Source of the DNA: Populus alba
Taxonomy: Eukaryota > Streptophyta > Magnoliopsida > Malpighiales > Salicaceae
Length of the DNA: 64,000 bases
Direction of reading: 5' to 3'
Assembly (NCBI RefSeq): GCF_005239225.2
Contig: NC_133297.1
Coordinates: forward strand, 22,109,882-22,173,881
Shown here in pieces: positions 11,356-22,600 of the stretch. Made by a program: the position numbers and the translations under genes. The notes beneath the pieces were generated by a model. The model was not told where the DNA came from and searched no databases. It saw nothing but the letters and a program-made list of their open reading frames with translations. Positions within the stretch are counted from its first letter, which is position 1. Each line of letters starts with the position of its first letter.

Positions 11356-12727
11356 TGATTAGTACTTAAAAGTACATTTTTATCAAGGTTTTATATCATC
11401 ATTTTGCACTTGAAATATCAATAACTTCTTAACTAAAGCATGTTTTATAATAACATACCTAATAATATAAGATACCTTTAATTTATGGTAAATGTTCATC
11501 TTAAATGCAGGCCTATCACAAAAATAAAAGGATTGATTGATGAGTTTAAGTATTGAAATTGAAAGGACAAAGAGAGGGCCAAACTAGAAAAGAGATATTG
11601 GTGCAGTCTAAACTGGAATACTGTTTGGTAATTGGGTCATATTTCAAGTTCTAGAAGTCCAAATAACCTCAATTGTTTTTCCTGGAAAGATAAGATAATT
11701 TCCTATAACTTTCATGAGTACAGGTGGTTCCAATTCTGATGTTAGCAATGACATTTTATTTAGACAAGAAGATAAGGATTTTCACCGAGTCAAGAGTTGG
11801 CCACCCACTCAACAATTAGTCATCAAATCAATAGTTCTAAATTTTGGCCTATAAAAGAAGGCATTTGCCATGCATTTAGGCATCTTGGTTGTTTAGATCA
11901 AGATCATGCTCTTTATTTTTCTCTTTATATTTTTTTTGTAATTCGTAAGTTTTTCTTTCATTAATATCTTGTTTATGCTTTTCATTTCCTTTCCTTTACT
12001 AAGTTAACTTGTATGTTATTTATGTTCTTATTTTGTTTCTTTATGTTTCTCTTCTTCATTATGTTTAGCGAAGTTTATTATGTCAAGGTGAAAAGGTTAT
12101 ACTAATGGTGTAAGAATAAGTATAGTGTAAACTCAACATAGAACTTAATGTTTAATATTAACATGTCTTATTTTTTTTATCTTACTAATTCTTAATACCT
12201 TGCTTATTAAATGGTTAATCTAGATTTGTGTTGTATAGCACTTGGTACAACAAATGCTTGGCACTCTCATAGCCCAACTATATGGTGTTACTTGATTTGT
12301 TATTAACATAAGTTAGCATCATGAATTCCTGACAATATTTCAAAGTTTAGTGTTACTTAAATAAAATAATTAATATGATCATGTTAACAATTTACAATAA
12401 GCTATTAATGACAAATCATCCAATTAGATCCTCCTTTGTGTGTGGTTTCCAGTTGAATAATAAGAGTTTATAATATACTTATTTGAAATATCATTAGTGG
12501 ATCCTCTAACCTTGACATTTGTTTTTATAATTGTTTAATCCTTACATTAATCTTTCATCTCAAAGTTCTCATCAACTTCTTCTTCTTCTTTATTATTGTT
12601 GTTGTATTATTGTTGTCTATAATTTATATAGTTAACCTCCCTATGGTTCAACCCCAGTCTTGCCGGGTTATTTATTACTTCGACACTCTTACACTTGGAA
12701 GAAGACATCAATCTTTTGGTCGTGCCA
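11356..12727 (+). mobile_element. Gypsy solo LTR with 5-bp target site duplication
   Basis: A complete LTR of 1372 bases, from 'tgattagtac' to 'ggtcgtgcca', flanked on both sides by the identical 5 bases ctcaa (11351-11355 and 12728-12732). A single LTR with a perfect 5-bp duplication is the expected product of recombination between the two LTRs of one inserted element. The TATA box is near 11850 ('cctataaaagaaggca'). Confidence 0.92.
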
Positions 12728-13299
12728 CTCAACTTTTAATTTGGTCTTTAAATGTTCCCATTAACTAGGGGTGTTCACGGTTCGGTTCGATCGGTTTAGA
12801 CTTACAAAACCACCCGAACCAAATTATATTAGTTTTGTGAAATATTAACTGAATTGGACCAAAAACCGGTTCAAACCGAACTAGACCAGTTCATTTAAAT
12901 CCGGTTTTTTTGGCAAAAAAATCGAAAAACCTAATCCCATGCACAAAAAGAAGATAGATTTTACAACCATGGTTTCCATTGTCATTAGTCCCATCGATCT
13001 CAGCCATTACCATGAATAGTTACCACAAGAAAGACAGCTAAGAATGAAAAGGAAGGAAAGATAAGAACAAGAAAAAGATACAAGTGAGAAAGATGCACAA
13101 AGATATTGTCGTAGCTTTGTTCTTCTCCTATGGATTGTATATAGCAAGTACAAGCTACTATAAATTTTTAAGTTACAAAGGCTTATAAATATACAGAAGC
13201 AAGGGAGAGAAACAATTGTTAACTCCTATTTTTTTTTGTAAACACCCAAACGAAAATATATATATTTAGAGAGAGAGAGAGAAAGAGATGATGAATGCA

Positions 13300-13490
13300 G
13301 TTTTCGCTGCCGATGCAGAAATCGGCAGCGACGCAGTTTTCGCTGCCGATTCTAGATTTGGCAGCGACGCAGATTTTGCTGCCGATTCTGGATTCGGCAG
13401 CGACGCAGTTTTCGCTATTTTCGCTACCGATGCAGAATTCGGCAGCGATGCAGTTTTCGCTGCCAATTTCTCAATCAGCAGTGACGCAGA
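13300..13490 (+). repeat. Hairpin array, stem tcgctgccgat/atcggcagcga (about 5 units)
   Basis: Each unit has the arm 'cgctgccgat', a 5-8 base loop and the opposite arm 'atcggcagcg', joined by 'acgcagttt'-type spacers. Loops differ between units (gcagaa, tctaga, tctgga), while the stems mostly hold. The open frames through it simply read the repeat and are not taken as genes. Confidence 0.85.
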
Positions 13491-13984
13491 GCTGGGAGGG
13501 AGGGGTAAAACTGGTTTTAGATAAACCAAACAAGGATAAGGATACACCTAAACCAACCCCCAAACAACCCATTTCATTTGATGGGTAGTATAAATACAAA
13601 GAGGGGAGAGAGAATGACCCATCTTCTTCCTAAACCAGCAGCTGCATGCATTCTTCCCTTCCCCTTTCACAACAGAAACGTGAATCAAACTAGTAGAGAT
13701 TACCTTGTGAGCTTGTGAGGGAAAGATGAGATCTTGAGAGAGGAGTGGGCAGCTGCATAGAGGAGAGGAAAAAGAGAGCTGGAAAACGTGAGAGGAAGAA
13801 GAAGGAGGAGAACCAGCAGCTGAAGATAAAAGAATAGTGTCATGTTATTCAGTATGGGTCATGTATGAAAAATGTTTGATCTAAGACCTAAGCTAGCTAT
13901 GAGGGAAACTGAAATTAACTAGGAGAACTAGCAAACAGAAGTTTTCAGAACATCTAACAATTATGGTAGAAGGCTGGCTTTAAC

Positions 13985-14225
13985 TATGGGGTATGCTGCT
14001 GCTGCTGGAATTAATGTATTTTTCTGTGATGATTGTTGCTGAAATCAATGTGTTCTGCTGTGATGTTGCTGCTGGAATTAATATGTTCTGCTGTGATGAT
14101 TGTTGCTGAAATTAATGGGTTTTGCTGTGATGATTGTTGCTGCAATTAATGTGTTTTGCTGTGATGTTGTTACTGAAATTTAATGTGTTCTGCTGTGATG
14201 TTGTTGCTGAAATTTTTGTTGAAGA
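13985..14225 (+). repeat. Tandem repeat of a GCTG-rich unit
   Basis: Units of about 40-60 bases built on 'tgctgtgatgttgctgctgg' or 'attgttgctgaaattaatg', about six in a row and imperfect. The second LTR copy has a shorter, diverged version near 35950-36110. Confidence 0.7.
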
Positions 14226-14259
14226 ACTATGTACTGAAATTGATGGTTCCGATTTGTGT

Positions 14260-15100
14260 GTTGCGCAGCGAAATTCTGTTTCGCTGCCGAAACCGAACCT
14301 CCTGCAGTGAATCGATATTCGCTGCCGATTTGTGTATTGCGCAGCGAAATTCTGTTTCGCTGCCGCAACTGAACCTCCTGCAGCGACATTCTGTTTCGCT
14401 GCCGAAACCGAACCTCCTGCAGTGAATCGATATTCGCTGCCGATTTGTGTATTGTGCAGCGAAATTCTGTTTCGCTGCTGCGACTGAACCATTGAATTCG
14501 CTGCGAATTGTGTGTTGAGCAGCGAAATTCTGTTTCGCTACCGAAACTGAACCTCCTGCAGCGAATTGATATTCACTGCCGATTTGTGTGTTGCGCAGCG
14601 AAATTCTGTTTCGCTGCCGAAACCGAACCTCTTGCAGCGAATTGATATTCGCTGCTGATTTGTGTATTGCGCAGTGAAATTCTGTTTCGCTGCCGCAACT
14701 GAACCTCCTGCAGCGAAATTCTGTTTCGCTGCCGAAACCGAACCTCCTGCAGCGAATCGATATTCGCTGCCGATTTGTGTATTGTGCAGCGAAATTCTAT
14801 TTCGCTGCCGCAACTGAACCTCCTGCAGCGAATTGATATTCGCTGCCGAATTGTGTGTTGTGCAGCGAAATTCTGTTTCGCTGCTGAAACTGAACTTCCT
14901 GCAGCGAATTGATATTCGCTGCCGAGTTGTGCGATGTCCAGCGAAACTGTGGCACCAACAGCGATGCAGTTTTTGCTGTCGAACGGACTGCCAGCAGCGA
15001 AACAGTTGTCGCTGCCGAACTGGCAGCCTGCAGCGAACCAGTTCTCGCTGCTGAATTGGGCAGCCCGCAGCGAACCAGTTCTCGCTGCCGATTCCTACGA
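14260..15100 (+). repeat. Hairpin array, stems gcagcgaat/attcgctgc and gcagcgaaa/tttcgctgc
   Basis: More than a dozen inverted repeats in tandem: 'gcagcgaat', a 4-base loop, 'attcgctgc', alternating with 'gcagcgaaa', 'ttctg', 'tttcgctgc'. The last stem pair differs between the two types on both arms together (T-A versus A-T). Units are joined by 'cgaaaccgaacctcct'. The last 150 bases change to longer spacers. Copy 2 has the same array at 36150-36645 and 37370-37620. Confidence 0.85.
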
Positions 15101-15433
15101 TAAACCTCCTAGGCAGGAATGATTTAAATGCTAGTAACAATTTCATGATATGTTGGTGTAAAATATGGAACACTTGAATATGAACTCTTGAAATAAGTGT
15201 GATGATGAATATGATTAAAAAATAAAATAAATACAACTGTGCTGATTTGTGACCATTGATGTCTTAGGTGGTGCGGTCGGGATTGGACCATCATCAAGTC
15301 AGGAGCGACCCACAGGTGGAGCAGGTAGGTGACTTGCACCTTCCTTTTTCTTACGTTGAATCTTGAAATATTTTAATTTGAGTACTATCATATTGTTAGA
15401 ACCAATATTAGATTGTTGAACGCTTAAATGTTG

Positions 15434-15789
15434 ATTAAAGATTGATTAGCTTCGGCTAATGGCATCCGAATGGATGGCCGGGACAAAAGAGTGATTAGCT
15501 TCGGCTAATGGCATCCAAGCGGATGGCCGAGACAAAGAATGATTAGCTTTGGCTAATGGCGTCCGAATGGATGGCCGGGATGAAAGATTGATTAGCTTCG
15601 GGTAATGGCGTCCAAATGGATGGCCGAGATGAAGGATTGATTAGCTTCGGCTAATGGCATCCAAACGGATGGCCGGGACAAAGAATGATTAGCTTTGGCT
15701 AATGGCGACCGAATGGATGGCCGGGATGAAGGACTGATTAGCTTCGGCTAATGGCATCCAAACGGATGGATGGCCGGGATAAAAGAGGG
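15434..15789 (+). repeat. Seven ~50-bp units, each with two hairpins (first loop often TTCG)
   Basis: Each unit begins 'gattagcttcggctaatg' and continues with 'catcc', 4 bases, 'ggatg'. The first hairpin is attagc-TTCG-gctaat; at RNA level a UUCG loop closed by C-G is an exceptionally stable tetraloop. The second hairpin is catcc-NNNN-ggatg. The loop of the first is TTCG or TTTG, and the loop of the second varies (gaat, aagc, aaac, aaat). One unit breaks the first stem (gggtaat). Copy 2 has about five more diverged units at 37965-38230. Confidence 0.85.
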
Positions 15790-16095
15790 ACTCCGCTACC
15801 GATGCAGAAATCGACAGCGACGCAGTGTCGCTGCCGATTCTGGATCGGCAGCGACACTGTATTCACTGCCGATACAGAAATCGGCAGCGACCCAGTTTTC
15901 GCTGCCGATACAGAAATCGGCAGCGACGTAGTTTTCGGCAGCGACGCAGATTTCGCTGCCGATACAGAAATCGGCAGCGATGCAGATTCCGCTGCCGATT
16001 CTGGATCGGCAGCGACAGTTTTCGCTGCCGATTCCTTGATCGGCAGCAATGTAGTTTCTGCTGCCGATTTTGGGATCGGCAGCGACACAACTTTC
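15790..16095 (+). repeat. Second array of tcgctgccgat/atcggcagcga hairpins (about 8 units)
   Basis: The same stem as at 13300-13490, with loops such as acagaa, tctgg, tccttg and tttggg. It directly follows the paired-hairpin units. Copy 2 lacks this block, so it is either a copy-1 expansion from the first array or a loss in copy 2. Confidence 0.85.
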
Positions 16096-17449
16096 ATCAT
16101 GGAATCCGGATGGATGGTTGACACAAATGAAAGACTAGTTTTGGCGAATGGCATCCGAAAACTTGTGTATCTATATGCACTACTTGTTGTTATAACAAAT
16201 ACATGAAGAAATTATAATTGTTAATGCTTTACCTGATTGCCAAACTGTTAGTTACCATTCTTATTATTATTAAGTATTTGCATTCTCTTAAATGTTTGTA
16301 CTTCTGCAGGGACTTCACACCAACAAGATGCTTAGGAAACCCGATACACGGGAACCTACTTTTGCAAGGAATTATGTAGATGTATTTTAAATCACAATGT
16401 ATTTTGTAAGGATCAATGTACTGAATGTATAACTTTTATTAGATCCTTTTTGTTTAAAATTGTGATGACTATTAGTAGGAAAGACTGCAAACTCATGACT
16501 ATGTATATATTTTTAATATGAACTTCAAATCAAGCAACCTTAATATTACGTGTTTGTGTAAGTTTCACTTTGAAATGAAATGTTGATTGTATGGATTGTA
16601 TTTTGATGATGTGAGGATTTAGATCCATTGATTGCCGGCACCATGTGGATTGAATGCATATATATATATTAAAAAAAAATTTACTGTGTTTTGGGCTTGG
16701 AAAGCCGGGTTGTTACATTTTTACTATGTTTTTGTTGAAGATTACTGTTGGATGTGTATGTAATGTTGAAAACTGTGACCTTCGCATTGAAAGCTCGTTC
16801 ATCAACCCACTCACTGGAAAGGAAGATTGGGAAACTGAGAAGGAAGATTTGGGAATTAATTGAGAGGAAGATTGAGAATTTTTCTGGGGCAGGTAGCTGC
16901 TTGTTGTGAGAGGTAGAAAGGTTATATTAACTTTTAGGGTTAGGTTACATTTTAAGTATTTATACCTCAAATATTTGTGTAACTTTTGGCTTTTAGTGGG
17001 TCTGGTTCGGTTTGAGCCGGTTTCTGGTTCAAAACCGAAACCAAACCGAACCTGTTAAAATTTATGGTTTTGACAATCGGTTTAATCGGTTTTTCATTTT
17101 GGTTCGGTTTTTTTGGTTAATTTTTTTTCGGTTTTCTCGGTTAATCGGTTATTTTGAACACCCCTACCATTAACCATGTTTTTAAAACAGATTTCTAATA
17201 GACAAAAAATAATGTAAAAACAATTTTTCATCTTTGAGTTGTGAATAGTTTTTTAGTTTCTATACAATTTTTTTAAAACAATAAACAAGGATTTGTTTAC
17301 CTTAAAAATAATAGAAGAAATGAACATAAAAAAATAGGTGAACCAAACATGGCTCTTATTGAAATATTGGAGAATTTAAAAAACAATATTTTTGATGTTT
17401 TCTAGTTTTCAGAGAATTGGAGAACAATAGGTGAACCAAACTTGGTTCT

Positions 17450-19856
17450 TATTAAGAACACATGCTCGTTGAAGCACTTAGAATTTGATTTGATAAGGCA
17501 TGTAGGATAAAGAGTTATAAGACCTCTAAGGAATTATTTCTCTGCAAGATGACAGAGGGTTCTTCAATGAGCACCCATGTTTTAAAAATGATTGGTTATA
17601 TTAAGAAATTAGACCAATGGACCATGAGTTAAGTATTGACTTGATCTTACAGTCATTACCCCAAAGCTTTTTCCAATTTATTAAGAACTATCACATGAAC
17701 AAGTTGGATAGTATATTTTCATAATTGTGTAATATGTTTAAGACTACTGAAGGGGCCTTAATAAGAAAAAAAAAGAGGCCAAGTTCTTCTAGTTCAGTCT
17801 TCTACAATGTCCAAAAATAAGGTTAAGAAAAATAAAGGTGTTATCTCTAAAGCAAACAAACCTAATGGGGGTATCAAGAAAGAGAAGGGCACTTATCTTC
17901 ATAGTGGCAAGGAAGGACATTAGAGGAGGAATTACAAGGAAAACCTTGCAACATTGAAGGTAAAAAAGCTTAATGAAGCTTTTACTTCATGTATGTTTAT
18001 AATTTAAAACTATCTTACTTTGCAACCTTGCAATCGAATATGGTTTTCACATTGCAATAGCATGCGGGAACTAAAAAAAAGTAAAAGATTAGTTTAAAGA
18101 AAAATGGACTTACGACTCACTAATGAAGCAAGGGTTGTTGCATTAGTTGTAAGAACTAGTTATTTTGTTTTGTCTAATAGGTTGATACTATAACTTTATA
18201 ATTGTCATTTTGTTCTAATGTTTTAAGACATCACTTTCATTTTATCTAGTATTAAATAGATTTAAATTATTATTAAGGACAAATGTTGTTCTTTTATAAT
18301 AATGATGTTTTTATGGATCGGGTAATTATATTAATGGTTTGTATATACCTAAATTTAAAATGTACATGCTTAATATAAATTGTAATAAAATTGAAATATA
18401 GATTGGAATAAGTATTAAAAAACTTCGATTGAATCGATGTGGTTAATATTTGACCAAATATTTCAAGGATTATCTAAAAGAGAATATGATTATTTACACT
18501 TCTTAGAACACTTCATCCAAATAAAATATATTTGTAACGCTAAAACATTGAATGTTTAGCTTGAACCTTAAGAAACACAAAATCTCTATAAATTTGGTAG
18601 GACATGTCATGCATTAATGATATAAAACCTCTTATAAAAATTGTGAATGACATGTTGCTTATAATTAATAAGCCTACCAATTACTTAGATGTATTATATT
18701 TATTCCAAGAAATGATTTGAAGCTATGGACTTCATATATTAATCAAGTTTGGAACTTGGTTGACACACCTGAAGGGATAAAACCTAATGGATCTAAGTGA
18801 GTTTTTAAGAGCAAGACTAACATGAAAGGCAATACATAAATGTACTATGCAAGCTTTAAGGAGTAGGAATATTCAATTTTGATGGTATAATCAACTGATT
18901 TGATTTAATAAAAAATATGGATAAACCTTGTATTTACAAAAGGTTAGTGGGAATGATATCTTTTTCCTAATATTATATATAGATGATATATTTAAAAACG
19001 ACATATCTTTTCTTTAATTAGTAAGGTTTTAGTTGTCCAAGAATTTCTCTATAAAAAATTAAGAAAAGCAACAAATATTGGATATAGAGATTTATAAAAA
19101 TAGATCTAGAAGGTTGCTTAAATTGTTTCAATTCATACATATAGACTAGATGCTAAAATAATTTAGAAAGAAAGAATCTAAAATTTAATTCTTATCTATT
19201 TTGCATGGAACGACTCCCTCCAAGTTCATGTGTTCTAAGACACAGAATAAGAGAGATATGATGGAAGTTCTATCCTATACTTGGCTATAGGATCCATCAA
19301 TGATGAAGATAAACTAAAAGTTCAAAATTGATTGAATTAAGATTTGTTTTCAATGAAATGTTGGAAAAATAGTAAATACTAGTCAATATATGTTTTACTC
19401 TAAATGGTAGTGCTCTGAGTTGGAAGATTTCTAAATAAGAAAGCACAACTAATTCTACAACTGAATAAGAGTACACCTGCACGTTTAAGGAAACAAAGAG
19501 ATTGTTTGGATTGAAATGTTTATCAATGAACTAGGTTGGTTCCTAGCATTGTTGATCTAGTGGCCCTGCACTATGATAACAATGGAGCCATTGCATAAGC
19601 AAAGGAACTAAGGTCTCATTAATGATCCAAACAAGTAAAGCTAAATCAATGAAATAAAAGATGTAAAGATAGAGTGAGTACCCACCAAAGAGAATTTAGT
19701 AGATCCTCTTACTAAGTCACTATCCATGCAAAAGCATTAATGCTATATAGAGCAATATGGTATTAGATACATGAGTGATTGACTTTAGTGCAGGTGAGAG
19801 ATTGTTTGTTTAATATATCCTGTAGAAAATCGATTGGTTACATGTGGCATTATTAT
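17450..19856 (+). pseudogene. Heavily decayed Copia polyprotein (gag to RNase H)
   Basis: Translation in shifting frames gives recognisable Copia pieces. Near 17910 a gag zinc-knuckle region ('GKEGH' context) is followed by a 'LNEAFTSCMF' stretch; near 18720 come reverse transcriptase N-terminal words ('NLVDTPEGIKP', 'SKWVFKSK' through a stop); near 19550-19700 RNase H and tail words ('LHYDNNGAIA', 'PLTKSLSMQKH'). There are many stops and frameshifts, and large parts of integrase are unrecognisable. No LTR pair was identified. It ends where the CACTA terminus begins, so the CACTA element probably inserted beside or into it. Confidence 0.65.
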
Positions 19857-20400
19857 CACTACAAAATTTCATAGTTTTACCAACAGACATATGTTGTCGA
19901 TATGAGATTCAGAGTTCATCGGTAATTTGTTTACCAACTAAATAGTCAATGGGAAATGTCTATCGGTATACCATTTGTCGGTAATACCACATTTCATCAC
20001 TAAGTCTGTTGGTAAAAACATTATTACTGATTGTTTTACAGACGAAAATTGCGTGCAAAAAAAAAATTCTCGCTGGAAATATAGCAACAGATTTATTCTG
20101 TCGGTGATATTGGCATATCTAGTAAATATTTTTCATCTCCTGGTGAAATACCGATAGATGGTATCCGTCTGTAAATTTTTTGATGAGGGTGGCATTTCCA
20201 CCACTCTCTGTGAAATGCCGACATACTTTATTTGTTTATAAATTCATCGGTGATTATGGCATTTGCACCAAGCTACTGTGAGATGCTGAAGAATGTTATT
20301 CGTTTGTAAATTCATCGATGATGGCGACATTTCCCGCTCTCTATCAAATGTTGACGGATACATTTCGTTTGTAAATCCCTCGGTGGGTATTTTTAAATTT
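19857..20400 (+). repeat. CACTA terminal and subterminal repeats
   Basis: After the CACTA end, short motifs recur in both orientations: 'tgtaaattcatcggtgat' and variants (near 20176, 20250, 20310, 20375) and 'catttcc'/'aaatgccga' words. Arrays of this kind are where the second CACTA protein binds in En/Spm. The 60-codon frame at 19975-20157 lies within the array and is not considered a gene. Confidence 0.75.
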
Positions 20401-20595
20401 TTTTTTTTTTAATTATTTAGAGTAAATAATATAAGGTTATATAAATTAATAGTACAAAAACCAATTATGCAAATAATATTTTATTAAATATCAAAAACAA
20501 AAAATAAAGTTAAATAATACTCATTAAAAATTGAATGTATTTAAAATATATATATTAAATTAGCATAATGGTGAAGCTGGAGGAGGAGGAGGAGG
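20401..20595. other. AT-rich spacer in the CACTA element
   Basis: A poly-T run and very AT-rich sequence between the subterminal repeats and the end of the second ORF. Nothing else is seen. Confidence 0.5.
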
Positions 20596-21502
20596 CTAGT
20601 TGTTATACGGCCAAAAAGGGGGGACACATGTATCACCACTCTGTGATACCATGTTCATGATTATTTGGCGAAGCTGTTCATAATTTGCTGAGAGTTGCTC
20701 GTATTTCTCGGTGAGATGAGCCATGTTTTGTTCATAATACACTGATAGTTGGTCGTATTTCTTGGTGACATGAGTCGTGTGTTGCTGCAAGGCCACGAAC
20801 TCTTTAGATTGGGTGCTTGATACTGATTGGGAGCTCCTAATGGTTAAGACACTACGGGTTGCCCGCAAGTTCTCGGCCGTAGTGTTGGAGGTAGCCCGTA
20901 GTGTTGGAGAGTCCGTATACCCAATTTTTATCGGGTCCACTGGACAATCCTACCTTCATCCACAAATTTGGATCGAAATACAGATGGTTTGAAGGATCGT
21001 CTCCATATCTCTGCCTCAATCGACTATTATAGGTCTCTTGAAAATGAGAAAAGAAATCATCATATTCAATTCAATAAAAATGATAACTTACGAAATAAAA
21101 TGATTGAAAGAGCATCCAACAAAGTGTTAAGCGCGGTTGTCAATAAACTGTTGCACCCTCTTTTGGTGGTCTTAACTCCGCACGTGCGTCTCAACAAACA
21201 GCTCCATTGGGCTCGGCTCACACCCAAGAGATGTAGCCTGTAAGGAAAAAAATTAATTAAGTAACAACAAATTATTTAATGATATATTTCATTTAAATTA
21301 ATCTTACCATCCATTTCACATGTGCATCAAATGGAACAAATCTGATGGTGTGCATTGTCACTGAGCCATGAATTGGCCGATTCTGGTTGTCAGCACCAAA
21401 CTGTGAGCATCGTGTGAACCATTCAAATGTCACGTGCTCAAGATATTGCGGCCATAAATCTATCGGGATGTATAGCACTTTGAAATCCCTCCAAACTGCC
21501 AT
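20596..21502 (-). pseudogene. CACTA second ORF (Ptta/En/Spm plant transposase), broken
   Basis: The upstream exon at 21293-21502 contains 'VWRDFKVLYIPIDLWPQYLE', a conserved block of the plant Ptta/En/Spm family. The downstream exon at 20596-20940 has a Ser/Thr-rich start and then repeated 'YEQL'-type heptads, a coiled coil expected for oligomerisation. The segment between them (20941-21292) continues the family but contains frameshifts and a probable intron. In En/Spm relatives this protein binds the subterminal repeats. It lies next to the 3' terminus, its usual place. Confidence 0.75.
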
Positions 21503-22600
21503 ATCGTTCTAGCCTTGGAGACCATTATCTCTCATGGTTATTTTTGTCTTTTTTATGCTTTATATCAAAAATCAGGTAACCTACTTCCATAGCGAGAAAT
21601 TAGATTTTGAAACATAATTTTTTTAAGAAAGAATATTGTATTGTTTTCGATGTTATCTAGTTGCCGCGAGAATATTGTATTTTCCCTCACAACAGTGTCA
21701 TGCGCACTGTCCCAGTTGAATTTGTTATGTGTGTAAATAATTAATTTTAAATAAAAATAATAATTTATTTACAATTATATTAAAAATTTATTAAAAAATA
21801 AGCTAGAAATTAGAAATTAACCCCAACCTCAAATTTGTCAAACCATGCATTGATTTGAGGTATCTATTTAGGATATCTAGATACCTAACTCCATTAAAAT
21901 AATGGAATCCGACGATTTAAACGCCGATGATATTACTCGGGTGGCCTCAATATTTGTGAACTTTGAAAATAACTTAAATTAATGAAATATTGATTAGTTG
22001 TTCATAAATTATGTTATAATTAAAAAACTAAAAATGAAACAAACTTACATTGAAAGGTCATCTTTTCATTGTGCCTCGTACTTGCGGGTGAATTCATTCC
22101 GCTGCGAAGGCACGCTGCCTCTACATTGTGAAACCACGCTGGAAGAGGTAGCATTGGTAGAGTAAAATTGAGAGAAAATAATTAAATTTATTCCTGCATA
22201 TTTAATTACTAATTACAGGGTAAACTCAACAATAATAATTACAATTCAACAAATTATTCAATTATTATGGCAATACAAACAATAGAATATATTCAATAAA
22301 TTAAAAAAAAAACTATAGACTAATAATTAAAATTTTTGAAGAGATCAAAAACCAATTTTTAGAAGGTAAAAAAAATCAGAATTCTAAGCCAAATAGAGAA
22401 AATGACATAAAATCAGAATCTAAGCTAAAAATCTAAAAATAAAAAGAAAAATAATGAAATTTAATTAAATAACATCTTCTAAATATAATTTGAGGATTTT
22501 TCATATTTTAGTTGGCTACAATCGACCAACCCTCCTATATAATTAGGGATTTAAAATTATCTAGTAAAATTTCAACTTAATTCAGCTATGAAATCAAATG
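21503..22600. other. CACTA region between the two genes
   Basis: AT-rich; minus-strand scraps of the second ORF's upstream exons may lie in 21700-22150, but the frame is broken. I see no separate gene. Confidence 0.45.

Larger units (their letters stand above)
13237..16717 (+). mobile_element. 3.5-kb hairpin-rich solo LTR (family A, copy 1)
   Basis: Starts 'tgtaaacaccca' and ends 'gccgggttgttaca' (TG...CA), with ttttt on each side as a possible 5-bp duplication (13232-13236 and 16718-16722; weak because the left side is a longer T run). Related along most of its length to 35173-38857. A TATAAATA box at 13589-13596 is followed by an AG-rich leader, as for LTR transcription. No protein-coding gene is seen; the long frames here come from repeat arrays that stay open in several frames on both strands. 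The centre consists of tandem hairpin arrays listed separately. It is inserted in the hAT-like element and is therefore younger than it. Confidence 0.8.
12766..17166. mobile_element. Non-autonomous hAT-like element with 8-bp target duplication, interrupted by an LTR
   Basis: The left end 'taggggtgttca' and the right end 'tgaacacccctacc' are inverted copies, and the identical 8 bases ccattaac sit outside both ends (12758-12765 and 17167-17174). Eight-base duplications are typical of hAT transposons. The subterminal regions are full of 'cggttcggtt' and 'aaccga' words in opposite orientation at the two ends. Without the 3.5-kb LTR inside it (13237-16717) the element is about 0.9 kb and has no transposase, so it must move with enzyme supplied from elsewhere. 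Confidence 0.9.

Noticed and set aside
14112..15236. Minus-strand frames rich in Gln, Arg and Ser, up to 232 codons
   Set aside because: Same reason: they translate the gcagcg hairpin array inside a non-coding LTR.
13300..16095. CRISPR-like or satellite interpretation of the hairpin arrays
   Set aside because: There are no unique spacers of constant length, and the host is a plant. The arrays lie inside an LTR with TG/CA ends, so they are LTR sub-repeats.
13266..16206. Several overlapping open frames of 70-151 codons with repetitive peptides on both strands
   Set aside because: They follow repeat arrays whose unit lengths keep several frames open on both strands. Peptides in different frames are unrelated low-complexity strings, and no start context, splice sites or domain support them.
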